This document shows positions 44,017 through 55,680 of a DNA stretch of 64,000 nucleotides, piece after piece. The stretch is from Liolophura sinensis (Eukaryota; Mollusca; Polyplacophora; Chitonida; Chitonidae). Numbering within the stretch: position 1 is the first letter of the stretch; every line of letters starts with the position of its first letter. The translations under genes and the position numbers were made by a program. The stretch spans positions 2,414,373 to 2,478,372 of the forward strand of contig NC_088306.1 of NCBI RefSeq assembly GCF_032854445.1, written 5' to 3'. The notes below the pieces were generated by a model, which was not told the origin of the DNA, made no database searches, and saw nothing but the letters and a program-made list of their open reading frames with translations.

Positions 44017-44499
44017 CCGTCTATCTTGTAGACAGCTTTTACACACACCAGCATGTGTTACTTTTGAATCACAATTTGTTCGGCTAAGGTCTGTAACGCT
44101 CTTCATTTTCGAACTGTATGTAATACCGCTTAACCTGGGGCTAGGGGCCGTAAAGACAGCCATGCTCATTACATCTGCATAATGCCTTTATGAACAGCTG
44201 CAATCAAAGCGCGACTGAAAAACTTGTTTAATTTTTTTTGACATGGAACTCTTTTAAGGACTACGAATTTTAACTTTGGTATGGAATTCATGCCTGGAAT
44301 ATCAACTGTCTGCCCGGCATCATTGAAAACTGATGAGCGCTTCTCCCTTGTGTGTTATCGGCTTTATTTCCTATTTGTATAATTTCTTATATACCCTTGT
44401 CTGTGGGAGCTAGTGTTAAATGTTGTGTTAGAAATGGATCTTGCGATTATCGACTTGGAACGCCATTTACGGACCACGAATGTCCGACATGACGCTTAT

Positions 44500-45490
44500 G
44501 CTCAAACTTTACAAAATGAGAACCTTCGCCGTAAAAGAAATAACGTGAAATTCTCTGTAACAAATTTAAATGATAACGTATTGCCATTTTACACAGGTTT
44601 CAAGAGCGAGGAGATTGATGCTGTTTACAAATTCCTTGTTCCTGACGACCATGCACATCCTTTCCAGCCCTTAAGAAATTAACAACACAATATATCTTTG
44701 AAAGATCAGATGTTTTCAACTTTATGTAAGCTCAGGCAAAATTTTGAATTCAAAGACTTAAGATGTTGGTTTGGTATTTCACAACAGAGCTGTAGCATTA
44801 TATTTGAAAACTGGATCAATTACATGTTCTTGAGGTTTGGGGAAGTCTGTCTATGGCCGCCAAGAAGCATTATATTAGAAAAAATGCCAGAAGATTTTAG
44901 TGAACATTTTCCAACAACCATTATTGGTGGGACTGAAATCAAAATCCAAAAACCATCATCTCTAATCACAGACTTATTCTGATTACAAATCTGCAAATAC
45001 TTTAAAAGCTTTAGTTGCATGTGACCCAAGAGGCTCCCTTTTGTTCACATCTTGTCTCTTCTCAGGTTCTATTTCTGACAACGAAATCCTCAACAAAAGT
45101 AGTTTCAAGTCGATGCTAAAGGGCCTAATAAGAATAGGTCATATGCAAACTGGTGATAGTCTGATGGAAGATAAAGGTTTCAACATCACAGACAAAAGTT
45201 GTGGAATGTGCCTTCAAGTTAAATATACCTCCATTTGCAGTCGGGAGCTCAAATGAGTGAATCTGATTCTCTTTTGACAATGAAAATTGCAGCACACAGA
45301 GTTCACGTTGAACGCATTATAGCTGCAATAAAAAAAAATTCAAAATTGTTGACAGACGTATTTCTCTGGGACTGTTCGGAAACATAAACCAAATCTGGTA
45401 TGTTTCTGCCTTCTTACTACCCTCCAAAAACCAAATATTCAGAGAAAGTAACAATACAGACTTGCATACTTCTATCAGCAGGTGAAAACA
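44500..45490 (+). pseudogene. DDE_Tnp_4-type transposase (THAP/DDE family), inserted between PLE copies
   Basis: Plus strand: LQNENLRRKRNNVKFSVTNL (coiled-coil-like), LPFYTGF, then LKDQMFSTLCKLRQNF and FKDLRCWFGISQQSCSIIF (helix-turn-helix), LRFGEVCLWPP, MPEDFSEHFPTTIIGGTEI, KIQKPSSL. After a shift VACDPRGSLLFTSCLFSGS, ISDNEILN, MEDKGFNI, and after another KLNIPPFAVGSS and RIIAAI. The expected ID-CTE motif with the catalytic Asp reads GGTE, so the Asp is lost. No THAP domain is present at the N-terminus. This is a different copy, and probably a different family, from the one at 41.1-42.4 kb. Confidence 0.8.
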
Positions 45491-45511
45491 TCGAGAAAAG
45501 TTGAGCAACTG

Positions 45512-46745
45512 TCTTTTGGCAGACCTATACCTGTTTTCATATGAATACAACTATATGCAGGAATAACTTAAAAGTAATATCTTGAACTCGATCCTTTTCA
45601 TTTACCAAGCGGTATATTGATCTACTGGCGTTAAATAACCCCTGTATTGCTGAAGCGGCAAAGGAAATTTATCCGCCTTCATTGGATCTAAAGGAGACAA
45701 CAGACAGTCCTAATGGTATATCTAAGGGATGATTTCAATTGTAAATTATCCTTATTTGGTTACCAATATACCAAAGGGTCCTGCATATGGCGTATACATA
45801 TCTCGCCTTGTAGCATTTGTCAGATCTTGCGTAAATTGTGATGACTTTAATCTGCGTCACAAGTTGTTAGTTCAAAAACTATTTAGTCAAGGATACTCCA
45901 TCAAACGCCTTCATTCTAAGTTTCTCAAATTTTACGAGTATAACACTCTCGTTGGCAGGTATGGACAGAGCGTTCAGAATCTCTGGCAATCTGCATTGTG
46001 ATATCAACACCATAGACGGCGCTGTTATCCCTATGTACAAATCTATCACGTACATGGTATTTAACAACATAGATGGCGCTGGTTGTCCAGTGTAACCGCC
46101 TAACTTGTATATCGTGTGTAACATCATAGATGGCGCATATCCATCGCGTACATGGTGTTTAACAACATAGATTGCGCTGGTTGCCGAGTGTAACCATCTT
46201 TCTTGTGGGCAGCTTTTATACACACCAGCATGTCATGTGTAACATCATAGATGGCGCCTCTTGTAGCATGAGATCCCTACATATTAACGGGAAAGACGTA
46301 ATCATCCGTTACTTTTGAATCACAATCTGTTCGGTTAAGGTCTGTAACGCTCGTAATTTTTGAGTTTTATCTAATACCGCTTAACCTGGGGTTAGGGGCC
46401 GTAAAGACAGCCCTGCTCATTACATCTGCATGATGTCTTTATGAACAGTTGCGATCAAAGCACGACCTTGTTTAATTGTTATTTGACCTGGAACTCATTC
46501 AGGGACCACAAATTTGAACTTTGATACGGAATTCATGCCTGGAATATCCACTGTCATCACTGAAAACTGATGACCGCTTCTCTCATCTGTGTTATCGGCT
46601 TTATTTCCTGTTTGTATAATTTCTTACATACATTTGTCTTTGGGAGCGTTAAACGTTGTTTTGGGATAATCTTGCGATTATCGACTTTGAACGCCCTTTA
46701 CGGACTACAAATGGAATACGAATGTCGGACATGACGCTTATATTT
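45512..46745 (+). mobile_element. PLE copy, second of the tandem pair
   Basis: Begins at LLADLYLFSYEYNYMQ, exactly within motif B, shows the RT end with KRYIDLLALNNP (one residue of the YIDD-type motif deleted), then APAYGVYISRLVAF-like sequence written as GPAYGVYISRLVAF, the thumb FNLRHKLLVQKLFSQGYSIK, and a 3' region with five motif words at 46,011-46,251. It ends near ATGTCGGACATGACGCTTAT (46,740), matching the end of the first copy. Confidence 0.85.
46011..46260 (+). promoter_or_regulatory. Array of five AGATGGCGC-type motifs
   Basis: Words: CATAGACGGCGCTG (46,011), CATAGATGGCGCTGG (46,068), CATAGATGGCGCA (46,125), CATAGATTGCGCTGG (46,166), CATAGATGGCGCC (46,246). Steps are 57, 57, 41 and 80 bases. 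All five lie in one orientation and are embedded in imperfect repeats of CGTACATGGT(A/G)TTTAACAAC. Confidence 0.5.
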
Positions 46746-46749
46746 AAGA

Positions 46750-49520
46750 CACATAGACTAATACCATTTGTTTAACAAGTATAGTTTGTACTTTCGTACA
46801 GTTGTCATAGTCGTTGTTAGGTGTGAAACATTGAAGCCCATTACCTCTTAACATGTTAGAGTAGTAATATTACTTTTGTACCACTTGACCATTAACACTA
46901 CTTAATTGACTCAGTAAATCGGAGTTAAAAAGGAATTTTCGGCAGTGTCGTGTGAACAGTTGATTTGCTTTAACTCAAATCAGTAACATTTACTTGGATT
47001 ATGTTTCAGGAATTTGGGATTACCTAAAGTGAATTAGCACGGCATAATATTATTACTGTGGTTAACTTCCAGAATGACAAGTACAATGTCTTTGATGTAT
47101 AATTTAAACTTCTGTAGCTCTATAGCTGTTCAGTGTTCTAAAGCTAAAAGCATCAAGCAGAGGCACTTAATGTGGATAGTAATGCCATACAGTTTCACTT
47201 ACCATGTAATGTGTACTTGTATTCACTTACTGAAAGTGCTTTTTGTCAGTAAAATGGTGTTTTGAAGGGAAGTGATTTATCTTCTCTTTAAGAACTGGTT
47301 ACAACTGATGCTAAATTATATTTCAATATAGAAATATGAAATCTATTATCATCTGATTTAACTTTCACTGTAGTTTTTGAACGTTGGAATGCTCATTTGA
47401 CAGCTTGTATGTTCTGCAAAGTGTAAGATTATTTGTAACAGATTTTGTGCCTAGACTTGTGGATTCTGTGTTGCAAATGGGTTAAATTACCTTCTATAAA
47501 TTTATTTAATTTAAATAATAAGTTATAAATTGCGAAAACTTGCATTGATATTCTGACAACATGATTAAATGTATACTTCAAACCCCTAATTTATTTACAT
47601 GGCATTATTGTATTTAATGTATTGTTAATTATAAAATATTTAAAATATTCATGGTGATCCTGGTTATGTGTATATATGTTCCCTGATTGGGTAGAAATGC
47701 CATAAATTAAAAAAAAACAATGAAAACATTGTTTTGCCTCTACATGAGTACTTAAACCACTGCCAACATGAACAGTACCAAAAGGTGTGTAGACAGTTTG
47801 AGCCGCAGAACAGGCCAAGTAACTGATAGGGTACACCGACAAGGACTGCAAGTCAGCAATGTTCCTTTCAGTCAAACGAATATTCATGTGACAGAAATAT
47901 AATATCAAATGCACATGTTTTTGTTCTGGTTTGCATTATGTTATACACGTATAACATTTGCATGTTAATCCATTCTGGGATTAGTACATGGTTAAGGTAT
48001 GTTGTAATTTTAAAGATACATATATCTGTAACCTCAATCTACTGTTCCAGCTGTATTTTATTCCTTACAAATATGCAGAAGTTGAAGTGATCAAAAAACT
48101 TGGCTTTTGCAAGTCTTCTTGGTCATCCACTTCAAAGTAGCAGTCCATTTTTGACAACATACATGTATAAATCAATGGAGTCAAGGTTAAGGGTTACACA
48201 GCTCCAGTCGAAACCTATTCTTTAACTCAGCAGGAAACGTGTAATATATAGATTATTGATATGTTGTTTAATAGTACATACCAACTGTCCTTTAATGTAT
48301 TCTTTAGCGGTTTTTTCTTCGTATCAGGCTTTAGCTTGTGGATAATCATATGAGGTGCAGACACTGGGAAAATCTTCTACCCTCTAGGTACTCCCCGTCT
48401 TTGAGGCAAGTTTGTACTAGAGAGGTCGGTGGGGATTTCGCTCAGGCCCATCATTTTCCACTGGCAAAATGCTTGTATTAGACTCGCCATGTGGGAATAG
48501 CATCCACTTAGTCTGAAACAAATTATGTAGCACTGACAAACCTTAAAAGAATCAGTAGAAATATGATGTTGACACATTTACAAGGTTGATTTGTGTTAAA
48601 AAGGTAAAAAAAACATCCATATTTTTTCCAATGTCATTCGATCATAACCCCCCCCCCCCAAAAAAAAAAAAATCAAATGAAGAACTCTACAAAAATTCAC
48701 GAATCCAACACTCAGAGGATTCCGTCTGATGAAAGACGGTTATTGGAACACAGATTGGATGAAGGTTTATTCAATTATCTGCCCCGTAGCTGTTTGTGTT
48801 TTGTTGTTGTTGTAGGCTCTATGGATACGTTGTTTAAGCCGATCAGTGAAGAATATTTTCTAGGTACTATTTTTTATACTATTTTTTTCTGAAGGTACAT
48901 GTGATATCTTACCCCGCTGTGCAAGTGCAGTGTGCCAGCTCTAGTTGTGTTGTCGAAATATTGGGGTTGAGTGTATGTGGTAACTCGGGCTGATTTGGGA
49001 AACACCGAGCTGACACACTGATGATGTCCTCCGGCGCAGTGAACATCCTGACATTGTGAATATATCCCTCGCTGGCTTACTTAAATCCCGTATGCTTGGC
49101 TTTTTGGGATAGAGACACGCCTTTAAAAAAAATCAAGCGATAAAGTTGATGGTAAGCTGTCAAGGTTTGCCGCGGGATTCATACAAGCCGCCGTGATTTT
49201 CTGCAATTTTTGTCTGACAGCGTCACACGTGGCCTCATTAGCATAAGTGGGTGGAGCATTCCGTAGAGTCAACTGGACATAGCATCCCACATTCTAACCA
49301 CGGCCCATCATTCACAGTGATAAATCCTTGCATCATCCGCTATTATTTTTTTGTACATAGACTGAATGATACATGCCACAGTGGTACAACAGAAAAGTGC
49401 TTGCGTCTCTCATCAAATTTCACTTTTGCTGGTCAAATTTCCTTTTCTTCTATGATTTGATTATGTAGTTCTGGATAACACGGCCTAGGGCCTCGAAATG
49501 GTAAACAGGCAAAACATGGC
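46750..49520. other. Anonymous AT-rich stretch
   Basis: No transposon or gene recognised. A 12-C run followed by poly-A lies at 48,648-48,672. Frames at 47,591-47,914 (minus) and 48,677-48,892 (plus) have no domain. Confidence 0.5.
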
Positions 49521-49524
49521 AAAA

Positions 49525-49630
49525 CTGACAACATAGATGGCGCTTGTTTAATTTTATACGTCCTGGTGCCTTGTAGATGGGGTGGCTCAACTTATCACTG
49601 GGATCAACCTACCCCACTTTCCTCTATGGA
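49525..49630. mobile_element. Pogo-type terminal-repeat remnant and stray AGATGGCGC word
   Basis: ACAACATAGATGGCGCTTG (49,525) matches the PLE motif word but no other PLE sequence is seen next to it. It is followed by GGGGTGGCTCAACTTATCAC and CTACCCCACTTTCCTC, which resemble the pogo-type terminal repeat at 33,078 in reverse. Confidence 0.35.
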
Positions 49631-49862
49631 GTATGGACGAGCTTACCAGCCCTCGAAATTTCGTGCGAACGATCGTTTCGTTCGAGCAAAGGTTAAAATC
49701 GCGTGAACTTTTTTTCGTTCGCGTGAAAAAATAAAAATAACCTTAAAAACATGATCATATCAACGGACTACTCCGGCCGCAGCTGGGGCTTCGCGAGAAT
49801 CCCACTGCCAGAAGAGTTCTAAACAAGGGAGTTAATTTAAGAATAATTCACCCTATTCCCAT

Positions 49863-50130
49863 GTGCAAGTTCAACTGTGTCAGCAGATGAGCAGGCCGTG
49901 TGCGTGTAATGACAGCGTGGAACTGCGGGGTTATGAGAAAAAGGTTTATGTCCATAACGCGCAGGATGCCCTTTACAAATGGGGACATGTCGTCGAAATG
50001 TACCATCTCTGTAAAAACTTTCAAAAAGTGGTGCTTTACAGACGATTTCTCAATCGAAGTGAATGCCGAGGGCGAAATAACTTTGTTCAGATGTAAAGTG
50101 TGCGCCTGGCCGAAATAACACGCAAGGCCC
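49863..50130 (+). pseudogene. Possible zinc-finger start of a hAT/ZNF862-like gene
   Basis: The plus frame from 49,900 reads KTFKKWCFTDDFSIEVNAEG then EITLFRCKVCAWPK with a CxxC pair, the layout of the N-terminal zinc finger in ZNF862-like proteins; a stop follows and the frame shifts to RRRLLKGAILPSIQNYANPF. The minus strand is also open for 119 codons, which weakens the call. Confidence 0.25.
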
Positions 50131-50862
50131 GACGGCGTTTGTTGAAAGGTGCAATTTTGCCGTCTATTCAGAACTACGCTAACCCTTTTGCGTAATGGTT
50201 TACGCAAAACCTATCGGTTAAACAAATGCTTTTTATTAAACCTAGAATCTTTTTTTACGTAACCCTTTTTCGGTTGAAGTAAATTTTTGAATTTCCGAGG
50301 CCTTTGTAATGTTGCTACTGTCCTTCTATACATGTAGTTCCATCTGTAAAATGAAGGAAGTATGTAAATATCAAGACGAAAATTGGTCCTCCTGGTGAAA
50401 TATAGAAGTATAAATCTGTGCATGGAACCAAGATCTATCGTTTCCAAACGTGTGCATCCAGGGAAGATTCGTCAATACCACCAACTCACTTGTGACAATT
50501 GGATTTTGAAAATTTTACAAATGGATTGAAAATAAATTTGACTACCTGTACGACGAGATAATATTAAAATGTTGTATAACTACCACGATTTTGTATCACA
50601 CTAGAACAACAAGCTCACATCGTGTTAATCACGCTTGTGATTGATTTTGCGGTGGGAAGACTAACCACTCCTTGTCGTCAATAAAAAGAAACCCATTGCC
50701 ATTTTTCATCTCTTGGTAAAATTTTCAAAATTTGACCGATAATACATTTGCGCATGCTCAATGGAGCACATCAGTATCTACAGGGTAATCCTTACTACAG
50801 TGTGTAGACTTGATCACGGAAATACTGTGTGCAAAATTTCACAACTAATGAGCTGTGAGATA

Positions 50863-50945
50863 CTTGTCAAATTGGTCACATGTAACCGATGAAATACAGC
50901 CTCTAGTCAATTTACCTCAGTCGGGAAGTATCACCATCTCATGTA
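50863..50945 (+). mobile_element. TIR element fragment
   Basis: AATTGGTCACATGTAACCGA, TGAAATACAGCCTCTAGTCA, ATTTACCTCAGTCGGG: inner part of a terminal repeat plus the start of the core. Confidence 0.6.
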
Positions 50946-51214
50946 GAAGATCCAGTACTCACACCAGATTATCAAATTTAAACCCTTCACAGAATATATG
51001 GATGAATGAATCAAAATAACTTATGCATCGGGTATAGAGCGTCAACACAATGGTGGGAACATGACTGGAGGAGTATTAGTAGGCATTAGGAGTATTACAT
51101 GAGGGACTTTACATGGTCTGGCTGAAACTGAAACTTGCTGATCAAATTAGACACGACAAAAAATCCCAAGATGTAGCAAAAGTACCTATCAAGATCCTCA
51201 ATATAATAAAAACA

Positions 51215-51513
51215 TTACCACATAGAAAGTAAAGCCAGGGCAGTCATTCTTTATTGCCAAAGTATAATATATAAGTAAGACGTACAGTATAGAAAGTAAG
51301 ACCAGAACAGCGACGACAATGTGATAGCTGGTAAACGGTCACACCTAACCGGTGATAGACGACCCGTTGTCGACTTACCTCAGGGCTTTATTCTGTTAAT
51401 GTAAATGCTAAAATAGTAGCAAATAAAACACCCCCTAGCACCAAGGCTTAAGCAGAGTTAGGGTTAAAAAATGCGGTGATGTTAGTTGCAATTTATTAGA
51501 CGTCACTGGTAGG
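51215..51513 (+). mobile_element. TIR element copy, right end missing
   Basis: The main start is at 51,272 (TAAGTAAGACGTACAGTATA), with GGTGATAGACGACCCG, the core AAGGCTTAAGCAGAGTTAGG, and it stops at GACGTCACTGG (51,513). Upstream, 51,215-51,245 holds a second partial terminal repeat (CATAGAAAGTAAAGCCAGGG), so this end looks duplicated. Confidence 0.75.
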
Positions 51514-51700
51514 CACCCCTGCTCCTATGCCCGCTGCAAATGATATATTAGTTAAGACAGTGAGTTGCAGGCAAACAGGTCTATATCAAATATTGACGTC
51601 TAGTTCAGCTTGAAACTAATTTAGTTCTTCTACTTAAAGTTACAGGTATAAGGTGAAAGGTCTGTGTTAGTTTAAACTCTTAACTTTGACCCTATTGATA

Positions 51701-52133
51701 GAATGAAAGACATATAGCATGGAGAATAAGACCAGAGCAGCGAACACAGCGTGATAGTTGGCAAATGGTCACAAGTGACCGGTGAAATACGGTCTCTTGT
51801 GAATTTACCACAGTCAGGGTTTTGTTCAAGCTGTTCATGTAAATGCATAAATAGCAGCAATTTACACGCCATGTAGCACCATGGCTTAAGCAGAATTAGG
51901 TAAAAAAAATGCAGTGATGTTAGTTGCAAATTATTAGACGTCACTGGTCCAACTTTACTCAAACTGCTGTGTTCTCATCACATTTAACATACCATAACAG
52001 TAAAACAATGCAAAGGGATTCCGACGGCATTTTAACAAGAGGCCTTACTTCACTGGATGCCGTGTGACCTTTTGTCAGCTATTACACTGTCGTCGCTGCT
52101 CTGGTTTTACTCTGTATGCCGTACGTTTTTAAT
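51701..52133 (+). mobile_element. Complete TIR element (non-autonomous, about 430 bp)
   Basis: Left terminal repeat at 51,701-51,805 and right at 52,030-52,133, inverted and similar along about 100 bases (left GAGCAGCG, AGTTGGCAAATGGTCACA; right TGTGACCTTTTGTCAGCT, CGTCGCTGCTC). The core of about 225 bases contains no ORF and holds CCATGGCTTAAGCAGAATTA, GACGTCACTGG and AACAGTAAAACAATGCAAAG. It is the reference copy for nine or more fragments in this window. No transposase for it is recognised here. Confidence 0.85.
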
Positions 52134-52139
52134 TATATT

Positions 52140-54050
52140 ACAATGACGTCAGGACATTCCCTCCCCAACTCATCCCAATGAAATTACACCAAAGGCTGCG
52201 ACGTTACAACAGATGTCCATACATTGTAATACTGTAGAATTCTGTCACCTGATTGTTTTGTCATAAGTGTTTTGGAATTAACTCTTTTCATCTTCAGTTA
52301 AGTTGAAGCTGTAAGGTGGAACATGCCATGGAGGACTATATACCATGGAAGAGTTTATGCATTTGCAAATTTATGAACAACAATGCATCAAAAAGTAAAG
52401 GTATTTACAGGCTTAATGACGATCGTGTATAATTACAAGAAAGCATGCACGGTTAGGTATCTACCTGAAGATTAGAGAAGTTGCTTCCGAAAGCTTATAT
52501 AAACTTTAAGTTCTAAGTGTTTGTTTAGAACACATGGTGAACCCAATCCATACCCGTATCTACTCATTGTTTAAACTTTATAACATAATCAATTTTTGAC
52601 AAATATTTTTTATTCTGCATCAACCAACCATGTCAAAGCTAAACCTCTGACGTCAAAGAAATGGTTGGTGAAATGTTGTTAACACATTGTTAAAATATCA
52701 AATAATTGTCAGTTTGTGGCGCAAGTATTTGGAGGACATTCGTTCTGTCCACACTTTCCATGGTATCCAGGCTGATCCTTACTGAGACTGATCCTTACTG
52801 ACGCTGACAACCCCCTCGGGCCAAGTTGTGAGAGGTCTGCTTGCTGTTTCGCTCTGCCTAGTATATTGCCTTCATTATTCCCTGAACGAGGTAGTCATAT
52901 GGGTCAGTGTGATTTTTTTCACAGACAAGCACGGGCGCACGCGCACATCTGTGGATGAATTGGAAGAATGCATGCCCAACAAGAGGCAGGCATCCCTGAT
53001 CAGGCGAATAAAAGTCAGGGATTCCTGATCAGGAACTCCCTGTAATGGAGTATAGGTAAAGAGAAAGTAAGACAAGCAGATGTATAATACACTATTCGGA
53101 GAACTCTAAGTCATTTTAATAACATTAAAACGTTTCTTGCCATCAATGTGAAAGTCACATTAAAGACATTTGTAACGTAGCTATACGTGTAGGAATGGTT
53201 AAGGAAATAGTGTGAACACAGAGACTTTCGCAGTATCCAGAAAAAAAGATATTTATGAGACAAAAACTCACCGGAACATCGGACTCCAATGTCCTTAGAT
53301 GTCGCATGTATCTTTTACAAATGTAGCAATTATCCCTTCGTCGTCATTAAAAGCTTTCAAAGTCAGAACAATACATTTCCCTGGGCAAAGAATATCTTGA
53401 CCTAGTCTAATCGGGACACCGTAACAAACACTTTTATGTCGACGGGACGTCTTATTGTCGTAGGTAGGGGAAGGCTTCTATTTTTATCCATTTTGAATCC
53501 TTTGAAGAGATTCAATATCATTCCCATACAAGCGCAAATGCTTAACGAAATGCTTTGAGGAGACAAAAATCTACTATTAAATTACTGAAGAATCTACAAA
53601 GAGTAATCCTAATTTGGTTTTATTCGACCGCGACAATACATCGCCGAGAATAAATGGAAAGTCAAAAAACAAATTATATTTAAGGAATTATTTTGAGGAG
53701 AAAACATCTTTCTTGAAAATCTGCAGAGAATAATCTTCGACATTAACTGACGTGATCGGCCTTCACAGAGGAGAAACAGAAACGTCCAGACAGCGTAACA
53801 AACGCTTGACGATATCGCGAAACGCGCACCCTTTTGCTCACATGGCATGTTTGTTCAATACAAAAATTGCCATCAGTCGTGACAGAGTAAAACTGTCAGG
53901 TCAAATGACAAAGAGTGATTGCTCTGTAAATCTGTCAAAGTGAGAAAATGGTCTCCCCTGAAGCTTAAATGTAAGACAAGAGCTCCAAAATATGGGACAG
54001 TGTTTATCCAAATTATGAAAATAAGACAGAAATCCAACAACCCAAACTCA
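52140..54050. other. Anonymous stretch
   Basis: Nothing recognised. The 66 to 79 codon frames near 52,830-53,075 and 53,609-53,943 overlap on both strands and have no domain. Confidence 0.45.
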
Positions 54051-54099
54051 AATGTTTCAACTTGTCTAACATTTCAGTGAAGACATTGTACAAATTGTA

Positions 54100-55680
54100 C
54101 ATGCTAACATGTAGTTGGCAATAGGATATAGATGGAACATCATTCCAAGATTGGCTTAAGTTTTTGAACTCTTGTAAGTTCATGGGAAAGCCATTAAACA
54201 AAACTGAAAATATCTACAGAAGTAGTCTGTTTCTCTTTGACCTGAACAGTTTTACTGCTTTGGCAATATTAAAGAAAATAGGTGGTCCGTTTACTTTAAT
54301 AGACATAAGTATTTGCAAGCGATCACTGTTTAGCTGCTTTCTCAGTCCACACTTTATTACGTTCCGTGCTCTGAAGCCTCTTTCTACACCTGCAGTATGC
54401 ACTGGAAGAGCTAATGTCAGACCTGCCAGATTTACCAAGTGTGGGAATATTTCCTTATGGAATGTCACTATTATATTCCATCGCTCAGACATACAAGAAT
54501 AGCTATAGTTTTGATTGCAACTAACTCCTCCGGAGTTGACCATTCTGACTGGATAGTGTCCCCTTTAGTTTAAGAAGAGTCATCATAATGTTTAACAACA
54601 CTGTCTACCTCTGGAACAACATATGTACTTCTTTCTTTCTCGGACAAAAGCTTCAGGTCTCGCACGCCCAACATGGATCAGGCAGACACTAAAGATTGGT
54701 CATCTGCAGGAAAACGCCGGTCAAGATCATTCAGAATGTTCTATTTAAAACCTCTCTTAGTTCATTCTGCCAGTGTCCCTGACTGCACAGTCCCTGATCT
54801 TAACGCTTTTGAAACTATCTCATTGTTCAGCTAAACCGTCAAAGACATTCTACTCGTGGTGGCCCTTATTTTGCAGCAAAGCGTTCAGCTGGATTCAAGT
54901 ACTATATACTGCGGGTTTGATGACAGAAAGATCAAGATTCTCCTTTCGAAAAATGAATGCATTCCATCAAAACACCTGTCACAATTATAAACCGTGAGGA
55001 TGTCATAGTTTTGAGAAACCATTTGGACTTGGTCATTAGACTGTGCAGCTTGTTGCTCAGATAACATTGCCAATGTCTTACCGATGCCCCGTCACTGCCA
55101 GTACCAATTATTTTCTCAGAAGGAACATCAAACAGCCATGATTTCCTCTGCTTTACAATCAGAAATCGAACGGTTTTTAATGAACACGGTTTCCGATTTG
55201 CAGTTATTTACGACCCGAGCGTAAACATTTCCTTTCTTCAAATTGGTCATCAGATAGCAATGAAATAAACTGAGCATCTTTGAAATTTTTGCGGATATCA
55301 TTAATCACGACCTCATTTATGCAATCTTGAAATTTCTCGGTAATAGTCTGAGATTTGAACATATTCACAACAGGTTTAATGGCAGAGCAGCCCTGTAGAA
55401 GTAGAAAAATATGTGGCAATATTTTGCTTGGCGAGAAAATAAATGGTTCTGAGGACACGAACTAAAGCCTGGTCACTCTCACTTAGGCGTTCAGACACCA
55501 TACTAGTGAACGAATTTCTGGCCACCTCTTCTTTGACTGCACGTTGATGATCAGCGCTGCAGACGTGCCGATCAAATGTTGTTGTCCGGAAATTTATACA
55601 TCCTTCAGTAAATGTGTTCCTGTCTTGAGTTTCCCACAAAGCTTGCAAAACATACTCTTTTCATTCGACTGGTATTGTAG
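54100..55680 (-). pseudogene. hAT transposase (ZNF862/KIAA1586-like), broken
   Basis: Read from 55,680 down. The start MFCKLCGK (CxxC zinc site) lies in one frame; the next segment, NTFTEGCINFRTTTFDRHVC and a following SADHQRAV, is in another, so a frameshift splits the BED-like finger. Then come VRVLRTIYFLAKQNIATYFS and FQDCINEVVINDIRKNFKDA, FISLLSDD, and near 55,080 VPSEKIIGTGSDGASV, the region before the RNase-H-like fold. The C-terminal dimerisation region is well kept at 54,543-54,214: FPHLVNLAGLTLALPVHTAG, VERGFRARNVIKCGLRKQLN and a KAVKLFRSKRNR tail. Several stops lie between 54,600 and 55,050. Related host genes exist in animals, but this copy is not intact. Confidence 0.8.

Larger units (their letters stand above)
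43130..44500 (+). mobile_element. PLE copy, 5'-truncated, first of a tandem pair
   Basis: Starts within the fingers/palm of the RT (43,150), runs through the palm and thumb to 43,915, then the 3' region with two AGATGGCGC-type motifs, the CGCTTAACCTGGGGCTAGGG junction block and a tail ending near CGACATGACGCTTATGC (44,500). A THAP-less DDE transposon begins immediately after. The second PLE copy starts at 45,512. Confidence 0.85.

Noticed and set aside
44325-44375. CTGATGAG in the PLE tail, as in hammerhead ribozymes known from Penelope elements
   Set aside because: No GAAA after a stem-forming segment follows within reach, and other copies read CTGTTGAC at this place, so the motif is not conserved.
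49848-50207. 119-codon minus-strand ORF as a gene
   Set aside because: The plus strand of the same DNA gives a more protein-like CxxC segment; no start or splice signal supports the minus frame.
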